NCBI GenBank assembly: GCA_026182355.1
Contig: JAPFBL010000002.1
Coordinates: 1,364,001-1,428,000 of the forward strand
Length of the DNA stretch: 64,000 nucleotides
Direction: 5' to 3'
DNA from: Hermatobates lingyangjiaoensis
Taxonomy: Eukaryota > Arthropoda > Insecta > Hemiptera > Hermatobatidae
Positions 24,433 through 36,654 of the stretch are shown one piece after another. Below the pieces are notes generated by a model. It had not been told where the DNA came from, ran no database searches, and saw only the letters and a program-made list of their open reading frames with translations. Position 1 is the first letter of the stretch. Every line of letters begins with the position of its first letter. Position numbers and translations under genes: made by a program.

Positions 24433-25479
24433 TATATATATTTATAGTCTTAATTTTTCGGTTTAAACCGTCATTAGGAGTGAAAAGAGAGAGAACTAAG
24501 CGCAGTGGAGGAGAGACGGTTGGAGACCAGAGAGGTCTCTGCACCAGTTCAAACCAAAAATGAGATACTATAAGTGTTTGTTATTTATTTGTATATTTGT
24601 TTACATTGAAATTTATTTGTCCATTTTGGATTGTTTTTTGATCGTTAAAGTCTATATATTCACATATTAAAAAAAATAATTAATTTTTTAATTAACTAAA
24701 TTAAAAATTTAATTATTAATTAAAAAAAACTAATGAACACACAATGTTTAATCAAACTTACAGTAAAAAATTTCGATTTAACAGTTATTAAGAAGAAGCA
24801 AAGAGGTAATGCATAATTTTCATTTACCTGATAATGGTCAATCCAAGAATTTGAGTCTGTAAGTGTACTAATCTATTGTACACTTTTATACAATTTTTAC
24901 AATTATTTCTGAATTTAGTCGGGCCATTTTAGAAAGGTCTTCCATTTATTACAGCGTATACATAAATAAGTAATATAGACACTTTATATCCAAACTCATC
25001 AATCTATAGTCTTTATTAATATTGGAGCTTTTTAATTTGCTAATTAAGTATGAAAGAGTTTTAATATGGCTGCCTGAAACTTTACGAATTGATGCCCTCA
25101 AAATATTTACAAACAATGGGCGTATTTTCGAAAATAGAATTCAGAGAGAAATGTAGTAATTAATTTGGTTTAATTTATAGAGTTATATTGATATATATAA
25201 ACAATAGAATAACATCCACGAGGACAACACATGAAATGAACAGAAAGAACACATAATTTTTCAGATAGTACTGAAAAAACTGTCTTCCATATATACATAT
25301 ATATATAATTACAAATAATAAAATATGACGAACTAAAACAGTTCTTTAGAACGTTTTTTATCAAATGTTTAAAAGAGAAGACTACAGAGAAAGAAGAACA
25401 AAACTCAGGTCAATATTTCAATTAAGTCGTTATCAGTAGAAGTTTTTCTCAATAAAACTTCTTTTTTTGAATCATATAA
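24433..25479. other. AT-rich non-coding stretch
   Basis: Includes an A/T-only patch near 24665-24730. No exon or repeat is recognised. Confidence 0.45.
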
Positions 25480-26075
25480 ACCTTGAAACAATGGGTACAA
25501 AATACAGATGGTCACAATGAATACAGTAAACAGCTTGATACAATGGGTGCAGAATATAACTGGACGCCATGGGTACAGAATTGAGCTGGATACAATGGGT
25601 GCATAATATAACTGGACACCATGGTTTCAAAATAGAGATGAATACAATGGGTCCAGAATATAACTGGATACCATGGGTACAGAATAGAGCAGGGTGCAAT
25701 GGGTGCAGAATATAACTGGACGCCATGGGTACAGAATTGAGCTGGATACAATGGGTGCAGAATATAACTGGACACCATGGTTTCAAAATAGATCAGGATA
25801 CAATGGGTCCAGAATATAACTGGATACCATGGGTACAGAATAGAGCAGGGTGCAATGGGTGCAGAATATAACTGGACGCCATGGGTACAGAATTGAGCTG
25901 GATACAATGGGTGCAGAATATAACTGGACACCATGGTTTCAAAATAGATCAGGATACAATGGGTCCAGAATATAACTGGATACCATGGGTACAGAATAGA
26001 GCAGGGTGCAATGGGTGCATAATATAACTGGACACCATGGTTACAGAATACAGCTGGACAGAATGGGTACGGAAA
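25480..26075. repeat. Minisatellite: 26-bp unit, 156-bp higher-order repeat
   Basis: About 23 units of 26 bp alternate between two types: GAATATAACTGG-A-CCATGG and GAAT-GAGC-GG-ACAATGGGT. Six units form a higher-order repeat: the same variant string starting GAATATAACTGGACGCC begins at 25552, 25708 and 25864, exactly 156 bp apart. Because 156 is divisible by three while 26 is not, the repeat keeps long frames open on the minus strand (up to 188 codons, rich in Tyr, Pro, Cys and Ile). These are a by-product of the period and not evidence of a gene. Confidence 0.95.
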
Positions 26076-26219
26076 CACTTTGAAACATTCAATGCGGTCA
26101 TGCCAACATGAATCTCTTGGTAAAGATCGCTATAATCTCCTGTCTAATTATTTGATTGCAGTATCAGAAATATGTTTAGTCATTTGTAATGACTAATAAA
26201 CTTTTCATTGTTAATGTAG

Positions 26220-26500
26220 CTCTCAGTGATATAATCACCTGCCCGTCACCCATCAGACAATTGTCTCGTCACTACTCCAGCCCGCACAAGTCCCCTGGCC
26301 TTGGTTCCGGTAGGTCAGGGTAACGCATACGTTTATGACGCGCCTGCCATGACACTTGCTCTCTTACCCATAAACCAAGTTGATAATTGGTTACTATTTA
26401 AAGAGCGTTGACCCGCCACACTCAACTCTGAGTCACTCCAAGTCAAAACCATTATTGGAAGCTGTTCACACAACCATAACTTTGCACCAGTCTGCTATTT
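26220..26500. promoter_or_regulatory. Candidate promoter or conserved regulatory element
   Basis: A GC-rich 250-bp island with many stops in all frames but dense motif-like words: AGGTCAGGGTAA (a direct-repeat nuclear-receptor-type site, about 26312), TTTATGACG, CAATTG, ACTATTTAAAGAGC (TATA-like, about 26393) and, about 35-40 bp further, TCTGAGTCACTCC, which contains a perfect AP-1 word TGAGTCA. The TATA-like box followed by CAACTCTGAGTCACTCC would suit a plus-strand core promoter, but no downstream gene is visible. An enhancer is the other option. Confidence 0.3.
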
Positions 26501-27291
26501 CTCCCTATTTTCATTTATTTTCCACTTTCAATTTTGTTGTCAAGAACTAATATAACTTACTGTGAATATATTGGTACATCAGATAACCTTTTCTGATAAC
26601 GATTCCCGAAATAAATAGTTTTCGATTTGTCTTTTATACATTTCATTCGATAAATTATTGCTTGTTGCAGTCATTTCTTATCTTCCATGTTAAACATCCT
26701 TCTCTCAAATATTTCCCCAGCACTTGTTATCATATATATACTGAATAGCCTTTATTTTAGCAGCAACTGTTAGAATTTCTCTCTTTCCTAGACGTAAAAT
26801 AAATCGAGAATCGGTCAGTGTTTTCTGAAACTCTCAGGCCAAAGCAGCCGGTATTTCAGTTTTACTTTAAAAAATATTTACGGGCCCAAAGTAAGCAGTT
26901 TCAAAAAAGAAAAACTTTCATCTATGACATTAAAGAGTTAATAAGAATCATTATACATTTATATATATATATATCTTTTTCAAATGATTTGTGAATACTT
27001 CAATGATCATTTCCATCAATACTTATTATGATTTATGATTACTTTCATGTAGACCAAACTCACTTTTAAACAAGATATTGTCGATTTTAAATTTGATAAA
27101 AGTTATAAGCCAATAAATGTTATATCATTAATCAATTATCATGTTATATTATCAGTTATATCAAGCAGCTATCGTTCTTAATATTATTTAGAATACTATA
27201 AAGAAAGAAATTATTTGTTAGCATGGTGTATTACACAATTTATTTACCTTTCCTTTCAAAATAGCGTATTTGTGAAAAGGTTTTTTTAAAG
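26501..27291. other. AT-rich non-coding stretch
   Basis: Contains a (TA)n tract near 26953-26973. No exon is recognised. Confidence 0.45.
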
Positions 27292-27420
27292 AGTTCTATT
27301 CATGGGGGAGATAATTCTGTTTATCTCACGGTGAAAGCTGTACCTGGGGGCTGTTTTCGTCTGCATCTTAGGACGATGGTCGATAACGAATTTACCTCCT
27401 TCAACCCTGCTAAGCACAAA
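27292..27420 (+). other. Candidate exon, 43 codons, phase 0 at both ends
   Basis: A T-run ending TTTTTTTAAAG precedes 27292, and AAA is followed by GTAACA at 27421. Between them the frame is open and reads coding-like: SSIHGGDNSVYLTVKAVPGG, then CFRLHLRTMVDNEFTSFNPA, then KHK. The third positions and GC content differ from the AT-rich flanks. The frame also continues past the donor for some 45 more codons of AT-rich residues, so an unspliced reading is possible. No domain is recognised. Confidence 0.3.
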
Positions 27421-28044
27421 GTAACAATAACCAATAATATTTACATGTCCTTATACAGCAGACTTCATTTTAAGATATCTCCAGTGCTCTCGCTTAATTA
27501 TACCATGAGTAACATATTAGCAAATTCATATAGAATAAATATCACTCATTGGTTGAGTCTATAGTGCTTAGAGTTCGATGAATTTAATAGGAATTTATTG
27601 GATTTAGCTATTGAAATAATACGAATAATTTGTTCAAATTGGGCCCTTTCACTATAGTGAATCCTAAAATGTTCTGAAAACATTGCAATAATAGAAAACA
27701 TATTTTATTAAAATTGGAAGAATATTGATTTTCATAAGGCTGAAATTTTAGTGTATCACTTTTATCTGTATATTCTGTAACAAGTATAAAACATTAATTC
27801 TCGTCCATATAAAGATGTATGAAATTAGCTCTGTAGCATATTACAGTGTGAATCTTATATACAAAAATTAGAGTATATTATCAGTAGTCGAGTCAATTGC
27901 TTCCACTTTTAATACTAGCACATTAAGCTCTGCAGGCTTAAATTACTATAATCTGGTTATGATGAAAAAATGGACAGCCCTCTTAGGAATTTTATCTTAT
28001 TCTTCAGACATTATAATATGTGACATGTTTCATAAATATTAGAA
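27421..28044. other. AT-rich non-coding stretch
   Basis: Nothing recognised. Confidence 0.45.
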
Positions 28045-28177
<133 letters not shown>

Positions 28178-29112
28178 CAAGAACACACCCTTCAGTGGAG
28201 AACCACCATTCTGTATTATTTAAAGAAAAGATTTGTGAGAATCAATTACCTTACAGACCATAAATATTTGTTTAATTACTTTTGCAATACATTCTTAAAT
28301 TGTTGAGTTACTTCTCTTTTTTACAGATGTATTAACATTATAGTTATCTTTTCGTTAGGAACTAACTTCGTTAGGAAAGGTTTTTCAAGGTAGATTGAAG
28401 TGACAATAATTTCGTAATTAAGTTCAATACAATAATTTTACATTGGTAAGTGCTACCTTAAAATGCCTTAAAAAAATGTTATTCCTTTCTTATTTATTAC
28501 TGTAGTGAATCCCTTGACCATAGAGTCATGTGTTTTTATTCTACTTTAAAGTCCTAAGGGATATCCATCTGTTACTAAGTTCAACCATCTATTAAATTTT
28601 GAACCTTTTGTATATACATTTTGGTATATATTTCAATTTAGTAAGTTAATTAAAATGAAATGGTCGGAAAGAACAATAAACCAAGTAACTGAGAAACGAG
28701 ACGGAATAGCACCAACAAAAGTTACTTCAACTTTTCGATATTCGTCTTCACCAAGACGAATCAAATATAAAAACTGATTTCTCTATATTTTTTTTATTCA
28801 TCAGTTATTTGGAAAGAGGCAGGAATATTCTAAAGGTTCAAACGATATTCACTAAAATTCATAGAGTCTCACATTTTCGGTTAGCATCTAACCGCCATCT
28901 TGACGCGTGCTTTTTCCCCTTTTTCTCTACTGATGATTATTTAACCGTCAAATGATGATGTATTTCATAAACCGTCAAATTACATATTATTCCCGGTCTC
29001 TGAGTGGTAACTTCTTTTCCTGATGACAATGATAATTGAAAATAGAAGCAATTGGTAGTTCTTTTGCGTTTCAATTTATTCTTTCTATCTAATTTGACAT
29101 GTCTTATATATA
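28178..29112. other. Non-coding stretch with one degenerate hairpin unit
   Basis: Mostly AT-rich. At 28733-28751 on the minus strand, GTGAAGA, C, GA-ATA-TC, GAAA is a degenerate form of the CTGANGA-hairpin-GAAA motif found at other sites here. Nothing else. Confidence 0.35.
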
Positions 29113-29717
29113 TGAGGATGTTTCCAAAGTTTTGGGAATTGTGCTATAATTAAATGACACAATACTTATTCAGTCTGATTTAGTTGATCCATTGATATAC
29201 ATGCATTTTCACTGCACTGTTTTGTAACCATGCACCAAAATCTCAAAGAGTAATAATTTTCTTTTTGTGAAAAGAAGCTGTGAAAACATCAGAAAGTGAC
29301 AGGCACTTGTCAGAAATGGGCCTGGAAAGTACATAAGCGTCCGTTATTGCAACAGGATAATGCAAGACCACACACCACAAGAAAAACGAAGGATGTTTTG
29401 AACGATTTACGATGTGTATTGCTTCCGCACCCGCCTTATTCCCCTGATCTTGCACTCAGTGTCATCATTTGTTCTCAGATTTGAAAAAAAACTCTTACGA
29501 TTTGAAAGTTTAACTGTCGTAAAACGAGCTACAAATAGGTGGATTGAGGAGACACCGAAGAAGTTCTTTGATGACGGATTAAAAAAATTAGTTTATTGTT
29601 GGAATATATGTATTCAGTTTAATGGAGATTATGTTGAAAAACTAGATTGAAATATTGACGAAAATTAACAAAGAAAAAAATGATAGTTAAATTCCCAGAA
29701 CTTTGGAATCATCCTAT
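29113..29717 (+). mobile_element. Internally deleted mariner element with terminal inverted repeats
   Basis: Both ends carry matching inverted repeats of about 30 bp: GGATGTTTCCAAAGTTTTGG on the left and, reversed, GGATGATTCCAAAGTTCTGG on the right, each followed by GAATT and CTAT. Inside, the plus strand has QQDNARPHTTRKTKDV and LLPHPPYSPDLA, the mariner signature around the second catalytic Asp and the run-up to the third, then (one frame over) WIEETPKKFFDDGLKKL and NGDYVEKLD, the mariner C-terminus. A frameshift destroys the third catalytic Asp context, and the N-terminal DNA-binding domain and first Asp are missing. At 605 bp it is about half the usual 1.3 kb, so it is non-autonomous. Confidence 0.9.
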
Positions 29718-29734
29718 GCATATATACGTATAAA

Positions 29735-29990
29735 TACTAGATTAACAGAAAAAAACATAAACAAAAAAGAGATTACAGAAACTCACTACTATATTTTGAC
29801 CGTATCGTCATCAAGTTGAAAGATAAGTATGTGAATGACTTCAGCTGACTTCTGAGTCAGTCGTCGCCTGTCTTCGGATCAACTGATTCATTAGTCTACC
29901 TGATGACGATACGGACGAAATATGGCAGTGAGTTTCTGTGATCTTTTTTATGAGTGTTCTTTCTGTGAATCTAGTTTATTTAGTTCATGG
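29735..29990. repeat. Family A inverted pair
   Basis: A minus-oriented unit (about 29737-29835) and a plus-oriented unit (about 29890-29985) share CTAGATTcACAGAAA, GAAACTCACT and the core. The plus core is CTGATGA 29900-29906 and GAAA 29917-29920, followed by TATGGCAGTGAGTTTCTG. The minus core is TTGATGA and its GAAA has decayed to CAAA. Between them lies CAGCTGACTTCTGAGTCAG. It immediately follows the mariner copy. Confidence 0.75.
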
Positions 29991-30284
29991 AATCGTTATA
30001 TTTAATTAACTGTATATATCTGACACATAAGCACATCACATATGCCAAACATGGCTCCCTTGAGAGCTTTAGAAGAGGCACATATAGTTTCCTTGGTTCT
30101 AGAATAACTCCTGTACTCAGTTCCAAATATAAGTTAATTTTTATTATTTTTTAATTGTTTTTTTTTAATTATTATTATATTACTTAACATTTTATATTTA
30201 GTTTTTTTTTATTATTTATCATTTATTTCTTTTACCTTACTCGTTTCATTTGATTTCAATTTATTATTTGTTCTATTTGCATTA

Positions 30285-30915
30285 TCTAGATTTTTCTTTA
30301 GCTACTTTATTTTTTGTTCCTTCCCTCTCTGCATATGTTGGCCGCACTTTTACTGCGACTAATACAGATGGATTATCCTGTGTAATTACACTCCTCAAGT
30401 GAACCACATCTCCTCTTTTGATGACGACGAATCGTCGAAATATCAAAGTGAGTTTTTGTAATACTTCCGAAGTATAATATATATATGCATTCAATGAACA
30501 AACCACAATAAGAAAGGGAAAACAAAACTAAGAATAAGTTGGGTTTTTGACTCTGACGAAGACCGCTTGTTACGGTTGAAAAATCTTCGTCTTGTTTTCC
30601 CATTTCTTATTGTGGTTTGATCACTGATTGTTATTTCACGTGTTTATGTGAAATATTTTTATATATATGCATATATAGTCGTTGTTTGCCTGCCGAGTGA
30701 CTCGTTTCTATCTTCCTGATGACGAGGCCATCGAAATATAGTAGGGAGGTTCTGTTTCATTTCTGTGTTCTTTTTGCCAATATAGTTTATATATACTATA
30801 TATCACTAGAGTAATAGTAAACGGACTACAAAAACTTGTTTCGATATTTCGGGGAATCATCACCATCATGACTGTAGACGTCCTCGACTGAGGAGTGAAA
30901 ACAAACTGAAGAAGT
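30285..30915. repeat. Cluster of four units (families A and B) separated by TA tracts
   Basis: In order: a family A unit (plus) with TTGATGA 30418-30424, hairpin GACG-AAT-CGTC and GAAA 30437-30440; a TA-rich spacer; a family B unit (plus) with CTGACGA 30553-30559 and GAAA 30578-30581, ending TTTCACGTGTTTATGTG; a TA tract; a family A unit (plus) with CTGATGA 30716-30722, GA-GGCCA-TC and GAAA 30733-30736; a TATATA spacer; and a minus-oriented fragment (30810-30880, TTTCGATATTTCG ... CATCATGAC). Upstream, at 30310-30400, a short plus frame reads VGRTFTATNTDG and may be element coding sequence. Confidence 0.7.
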
Positions 30916-31560
30916 TTTTCACAGAAGCTGTGAAGTAAGTGCTATCCACATCCGCAGGAAGGGGGGTAGGGATTAAAAATAAAATAATTATGCATGAAAA
31001 TGAATAAAAATGGATAGAGCAACTGATAAAATAAAAAATATATCAAATGGCAAACAGTATAAATAAAATAAACACTAAATAGAATAAAATTAAAGTATAT
31101 AAATATTACAAATATAAACAAAAAAAAATGGAATATCAAATATGAATTCACGATTGAGATTGACTCTGTGAGTTAATCTAGCACCAGGTAGACCGATGTC
31201 CACCTTTCCAGGAGCCCTAAAGGTGACCATGGGGTAGACTCGGGGGTCTATTTAGAATTTGTACATAGAAACATTGAAATTAGGTAGGAGGGATTCTACA
31301 CGGATGGTAATGGGAAGGTTTCTGCTCAGATCAAAGGGATGCCCTATGACAAATTCATACGAAGGCTAAGCGTAGGACGAAACCGTCATAAAAAGTACTC
31401 GTATCTCATTGTGTGCAGTCCTGTAAGTAGACAAGAGTATCGGGAAATAGTGAAGGTCTGGCATTTGTTGGTATGTATAACTCTTAAGAAGGAAATGTAT
31501 ACCTACTGTATATATATGCCAATTAGAAAATTATTAAGTCGTTAATATATGATTAGTCTT
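30916..31560. other. AT-rich stretch, then a GC-richer block at 31.15-31.47 kb
   Basis: The first part is A-rich on the plus strand. Bases 31150-31470 are GC-richer. A plus frame there (31339-31545, 68 codons) reads RRLSVGRNRHKKYSYLIVC near its start, and the sequence before it has GGTAGACCGATGTCCACC and CCCTAAAGGTGACCATGGGG. No domain is recognised. It could be a transposon remnant. Confidence 0.3.
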
Positions 31561-32863
31561 TTTGACGTTTATTGTGAAATCTGTTATGGTATATATATTA
31601 TTCCTTACATTAAAATACTCATTAACGCTTGAAATCTTATCCACACGGGCCTATATAAGTGTTAAACCCAAATTAAAGATGATAATTTGCAATTAAATTG
31701 GAGGGTGAGGTTTATGGTAAGGCGGCATAATCAAAGGAAAGCAGTAACCATTTTGCTAACGTGTAATAGGTGGTTGGTGATGTGTAATTACTCAGTCGTG
31801 TTCCGCCGGCAGAGTATACTGGACTCAGATAACGTCCTTTAGTGCCTGTTTGTTGTCCACATTAATTGTTCTGTTAAATTTTAAAAATGGTTCCTAATGG
31901 CTTTCAGCCTCCCCCCCCCCCCCCTCTACGACGACTAAGCGATGCTTAACACAGTTCACGCGATTGACCTCTTCGTTTAATGTTACGACCAAGAAACATG
32001 TCATCTTGACTTTTTAAACACTTGATAGCATTTAAACTTTTTTTTTGGATTAATTTGTGGAATGCTTGATAAATTGTTAACAGTGTGTCGAGAGGCATTG
32101 ATTACAAGCCTCGAAGGCGTTTTCTTTTCCCTTCACTCTGAACCGCTCTCTTTATCAACTGTTTTCATTTTCTTTTCTTTTCCCTTGTAATCAAACTACA
32201 ACTACACACCATAATATACCAGATGAGATCAGTTCCATCCTTGACATTATTCCACTCCTTGAGATAATAAAAGATACAACATTTCAGAATCATGAAAATT
32301 TTTACATTTTTCTTATCCATTCATTCATGCAGTCATTTTCAAAGTAAGATAATATAGTAGGAATGATATAAGATTTACGACAAATATATGATTAAAATAA
32401 TATAAAGGTATTAAAAATTTCAAACTAAACTGTAAAAGAAGTTTAAAAACAAGAAATTGTAAATTGTAAATTTCAAAATTTACACTGTTTTATAATATAT
32501 CAAAAAAATATATATATATATGTATCTAAATACAGATCATAATTTGTTTTTCTAAAAAGATCATATCACTCTCTGATATTTGTGAACATTATAGTTAAAA
32601 ACCTCGATACCACGTCAAACCATTCGGAATTCAAGTAATTTGTAGTTCTATCTGACATTATTGACAACATAGTGAATAAAGTGTTTTTAGTGTCTGAAAG
32701 AAATGTACAGGAATGTGCAACTAAATTTTTCCTAATATCCTCATACAAGAGATAATTTTGCTCAATGTTAAAGATAAAAAAATTATTAATATAACACTGG
32801 TAATGGAAAAAAATGAGCAAATCTTAATGTAGCACAAGACATTATGGTCAGGATGGTTTAGAG
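31561..32863. other. Non-coding stretch with a poly-C run
   Basis: A run of 14 C is at 31911-31924, unusual in such AT-rich DNA. A (TA)n tract is near 32507-32522. An 84-codon minus frame (32566-32820) has no recognisable motif. Confidence 0.45.
31911..31924. repeat. Poly-C run
   Basis: Fourteen consecutive C, preceded by CTTTCAGCCT. Such runs are often of uncertain length in assemblies. Confidence 0.9.
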
Positions 32864-33300
32864 CAGTGTTCTTTAAAGTGGCGGACGCGAGGCCATTCAA
32901 AGGGGGTTTGAATTTGACCAGTGGTCAAACCAGTCATAATTGAACTCTTAGTAAGCCTAGAAGCAATTTAAAAAAATATTTTCTTCAATTGTCATACATA
33001 TGCTAATTTAATTGTATCTAAAATCCTTGTATTTCCACTCTAAAAGTGCAGAAAAAATGTACAAAACTTCCTTCTGATTCTTCTTTAAAAATTATGTTTG
33101 CAAAAAGGGATCTTAATCTTTTTGGGTTAACATTAAATTGGCATATCCAAATTTTTCATGATTTAGCATGGATAGTTTGCCGCGACAACATATTTATGTG
33201 AAAGTACTTTTCCGGCATTGGGAACCTCAAAACAAAACATTGACAGACTAGGAAACGTCCAAACAGACTGAATGTGTCATTGACCAATAGGGAGCATGAT
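32864..33300 (+). mobile_element. hAT transposon remnant
   Basis: The left end CAGTGTTCTTTAAAGTGGCG at 32864 resembles the CAGTG-start terminal repeat of hAT elements. At 33176-33268 the plus strand encodes FAATTYLCESTFPALGTSKQ followed by NIDRLGNVQTD and a stop. This matches the conserved hAT C-terminal dimerisation motif (YLCES-F-AL---K---R-RL). The catalytic region is gone or unrecognisable and I found no matching right-end repeat, so this is a short dead fragment. Confidence 0.75.
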
Positions 33301-36300
33301 TTTTTACCTTTAATGTACGGAGATGCAAACATATTAATCTCATTGATTAATCATGCTGTAATTTATGCCTCTAAAATTATCTATAAATGAATTTGTAAAC
33401 ATTGAATTCTTATGCTGTATTTGCAATTTATTCTATTTATTTTTAAATGGGTATCATAGAATAATATGCTTTTGTAAGTGGTTGCGGTGGATACACTTCG
33501 AAAGCGAATGGTCTCGAATCACTCCAGAGACGTGGTTATAACAAGTCATTTAATATCCTTTATTTCAGCATATCCAAACTTATTTCCAATACATAGATAT
33601 AAAAACGCTATTGGAGGCCGTTTGAAACATATTTAAAAGAAAATTGATATATAAAATTGTATACATTGTGGAGAAAATTACAGAAACAGTAAATTTTGTG
33701 AATTTAAAAATTATTATTTCTAATACCTAAATAACCTTTAACTTAATAACAAAAAATGGTGAGACTATAGAATGACCCCTAGATTTGGTATAATAATGCA
33801 TACTTGTGGGCAGATTCACAAGGTTTTAGAAACATCGTAAGGGTTGTCAATAAATAATTTTAATGTAATAATATAAACTTTTTAAAACAATGTTGTTAAA
33901 GGAAATATAATACGGGTTTATTAAATACACATGTCTGTATATATTCTTTGGTCAGTGGAATTACATCTTTCTTACTTTATTGTGCGTCCTTCTTGGTTTA
34001 ATTTGATTAAATAACTCTAAAATAAATATAAATATTTATCATATATATAATAAATAAACATTATTATATATATAAATATAATAATCTGGATTATGTATCA
34101 ATGTGTTTGACAATACACAGATAGTTTGATACTATTTCAATACGAAAACCACATTAAAATAAAATCAACGGACAACTGATTGTCAACAAGTTTGATATAA
34201 TATATATACTTATTAGAGTTGAGTGTATACCACTCCAAGTTTTGAAGATGATTGCTGTAAAATGTAGAAATAATGAAGAAATCATATTTTACATATTGAT
34301 ATATTTACACATGTCCGAACGGCTACTAATTTTTATCCCATTTTTATGGTGTTCTACAAAAGTTGAAGGTATTTTTAATTACTTCCATAATATTATTATG
34401 GCTTTATCAAAATGTCAATACATTTAAAGAGAATATGACCCTAGAGGTTACAACTATTAAATTCCATGGGAAGGACTTCTCACATTATGCTACAACAATC
34501 ATTACATATTCATTATAATTACAATATAAAAATAGCCAGCCACATTAAAATAAATAGAGTTATTAAATTGATTAGCATTGGATTGGGTTTACTTGCAGTT
34601 GGGTGTAGACTTCACCATAATATTTTCTAAATTGTTAATCGTGTAGATTTAAAAACCAAACGGACTATATTTAGCCTTCTGATGAACTTTAGACTCTCCG
34701 TTGTGGTGGTATTTGAGCAGAGTCTACCTAGCTGACTTATTATGGCTTTAATACTAGTAGTAATTGATAAATGCATATAAAAACTGAAAAAGAAGGAACA
34801 AATTAGTAAGTAATTTGTTTTTAACGATCAAACCTAAAAGGTCATAAATATCATAGCAAAATAGCGTAAAAACGATATAAGGAATTACAGGATCAAAGTG
34901 AGGTTTCCCGGACACCCCTTAAACATTAAAATCTGGATTGTTAGAGGATTAGTCACCTCTGGCTGACTAATAGACGTTCGGTGGAAACATCACACTCCTG
35001 CTCCAGTTAGAGCGTTCTTTCATCATTCACTACTTCCTGGAACAGCTTCCAAACAGCTTAAAACATCTAAAACTCATCAGGATATTAATTAAATGATTAC
35101 TTCATTCATTCCTGATCTTACTCGAAAATTTTTTGTGAAACGTTTCTATACCAGGAATTCAATACATAATTTACTTCACTTAAATGCTATTACTAATGTC
35201 ATGTAAGAAAAGGTCACAACTTATGTACTTAGGGAACTATGTTCATTAAATTAATGATAGAAAGCAAGATTAAATATGTTGCCAATGGCTTATCATGGTG
35301 ACTAAATGAAACTTCTGGACACCTACAGGAATCAAATTCGATAACTAAAAAGAACTAAGTTTACAGTCTAATTGTTTTATAGTTTTGGCTATGCAGTCAT
35401 ACCTCGGTTTTCGACCATAATCGGTTCCAAAAGCCCGTTCAAAAATCGAATTTTACTTTGTTCTGAAACAAGTTTTTTTATTAAAAATATTGTCAATAAA
35501 TTCAATCTATTCCTAGACTAGAAAACAATTTTTTTAAATTTACAACAACATATATTAAGACAGCAGCTTATATTTAAAACACACTTAGTTCATCATAAAT
35601 ACATGCATATTACCAACCTGGTAATTTTCAGATGGCATAAAGAACATGGTTGTCGAGGAAAGGATCTTTAAAAAGTTATTTATTGCCTTGAAGGAGAAAG
35701 ATTATTGCCTTTTTAAAAAGAACTTATCTAATGTGACTTGTTTTTGTCTTCTTTTCAGAACTTTACAAAAGTGGTTAATAATAACATCATTAAAAGAACT
35801 CAAACTCTGCTGCTTATGACTTAAATCGAGCGTATTCGAGTACCGAAACTTGTAAGACAACCGAAATGAAACAAATCTGCAATTTTTTGTTCCAATTCCG
35901 AATTGTAACAGTTCAAAATCGCTCGAGAACCGAGGTATCAATCACTGTTTGTTCGCACCTCGGTGATTTAGATGCTGTGTTACTTGCCTCATTATAATTC
36001 ATCGTACACAAGTACCTGGGATTGTATGATTGAATTACATTCACACAATTATCATATTATTATACATAATTTATATTATAAATAACATTATTATTATTAT
36101 TATTATATAGGGGTATTTATACAGTGTAATACTCCTAGTTTTTAGGTATATGATGTATCAAAAGTGATAACGATGTTTACCTTTAATAAATTCTACCAAG
36201 TACTCCAGTTAATATTACGCATTATGCGAATCATATTTTTGCATATTTACATTCATTTCATTATTTCAATATGATTTGTGATGTATCCATAATTTTTGTA

Positions 36301-36654
36301 AGTAGTTTATATGACTAGTCACAAAATAAGCAAGAACTTGTTTCTAGGTTGTTTCTGTTGTCCGAGGTGTGCATTTCTGCTGTAACATTCATAAACCTAG
36401 TCGTCATATGCATATAAGAAAAAGCTCTACCATTATTCTAAACTCGAATTATTCCTAAAAAATAAGCGTAATTTAGAAATTATGTAACAAGTAAATTAAA
36501 GAAGCTACTATGCTTTCATATCCTTGCAATATGTACACATGAATAAAAAAACGAGGTAATTATACAATTAGTTAAGAATTTATTAACAAAATTATGGCTG
36601 TAAAAGTTGTTTAATATTATTAAAAAAAAAAAGGATGGTAAAGACAGGAGTTAG
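33301..36654. other. AT-rich non-coding stretch
   Basis: Includes a palindromic TA-rich patch near 34025-34080 and an (ATT)n tract at 36088-36107. Around 35.39-35.95 kb there are two opposed ATACCTCGGTTTTCGACC / TCGAGAACCGAGGTAT strings about 530 bp apart. These look like the ends of a small inverted-repeat (MITE-like) element spanning about 35395-35945. No coding exon is recognised. Confidence 0.4.
35395..35945. mobile_element. Putative MITE-like element
   Basis: The left end reads CATACCTCGGTTTTCGACC and the right end, read on the opposite strand, TGATACCTCGGTTCTCGAGC. The two match over about 18 bases with a few differences. Near each end there is also an answering pair, AAAAATCGAATTTT on the left and GAAACAAATCTGC on the right, but no further long symmetry. 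A short DNA transposon with only its terminal repeats intact would look like this. Known: ATACCTCGGTTCTCGA-type ends occur in Tc1/mariner-type MITEs. No transposase is seen inside. Confidence 0.5.

Noticed and set aside
25512..26078. 188-codon minus-strand frame with repeated Tyr/Pro/Cys/Ile motifs
   Set aside because: It is produced by the 156-bp minisatellite period being a multiple of three; several frames are open at once and no start context or splice structure supports a protein.
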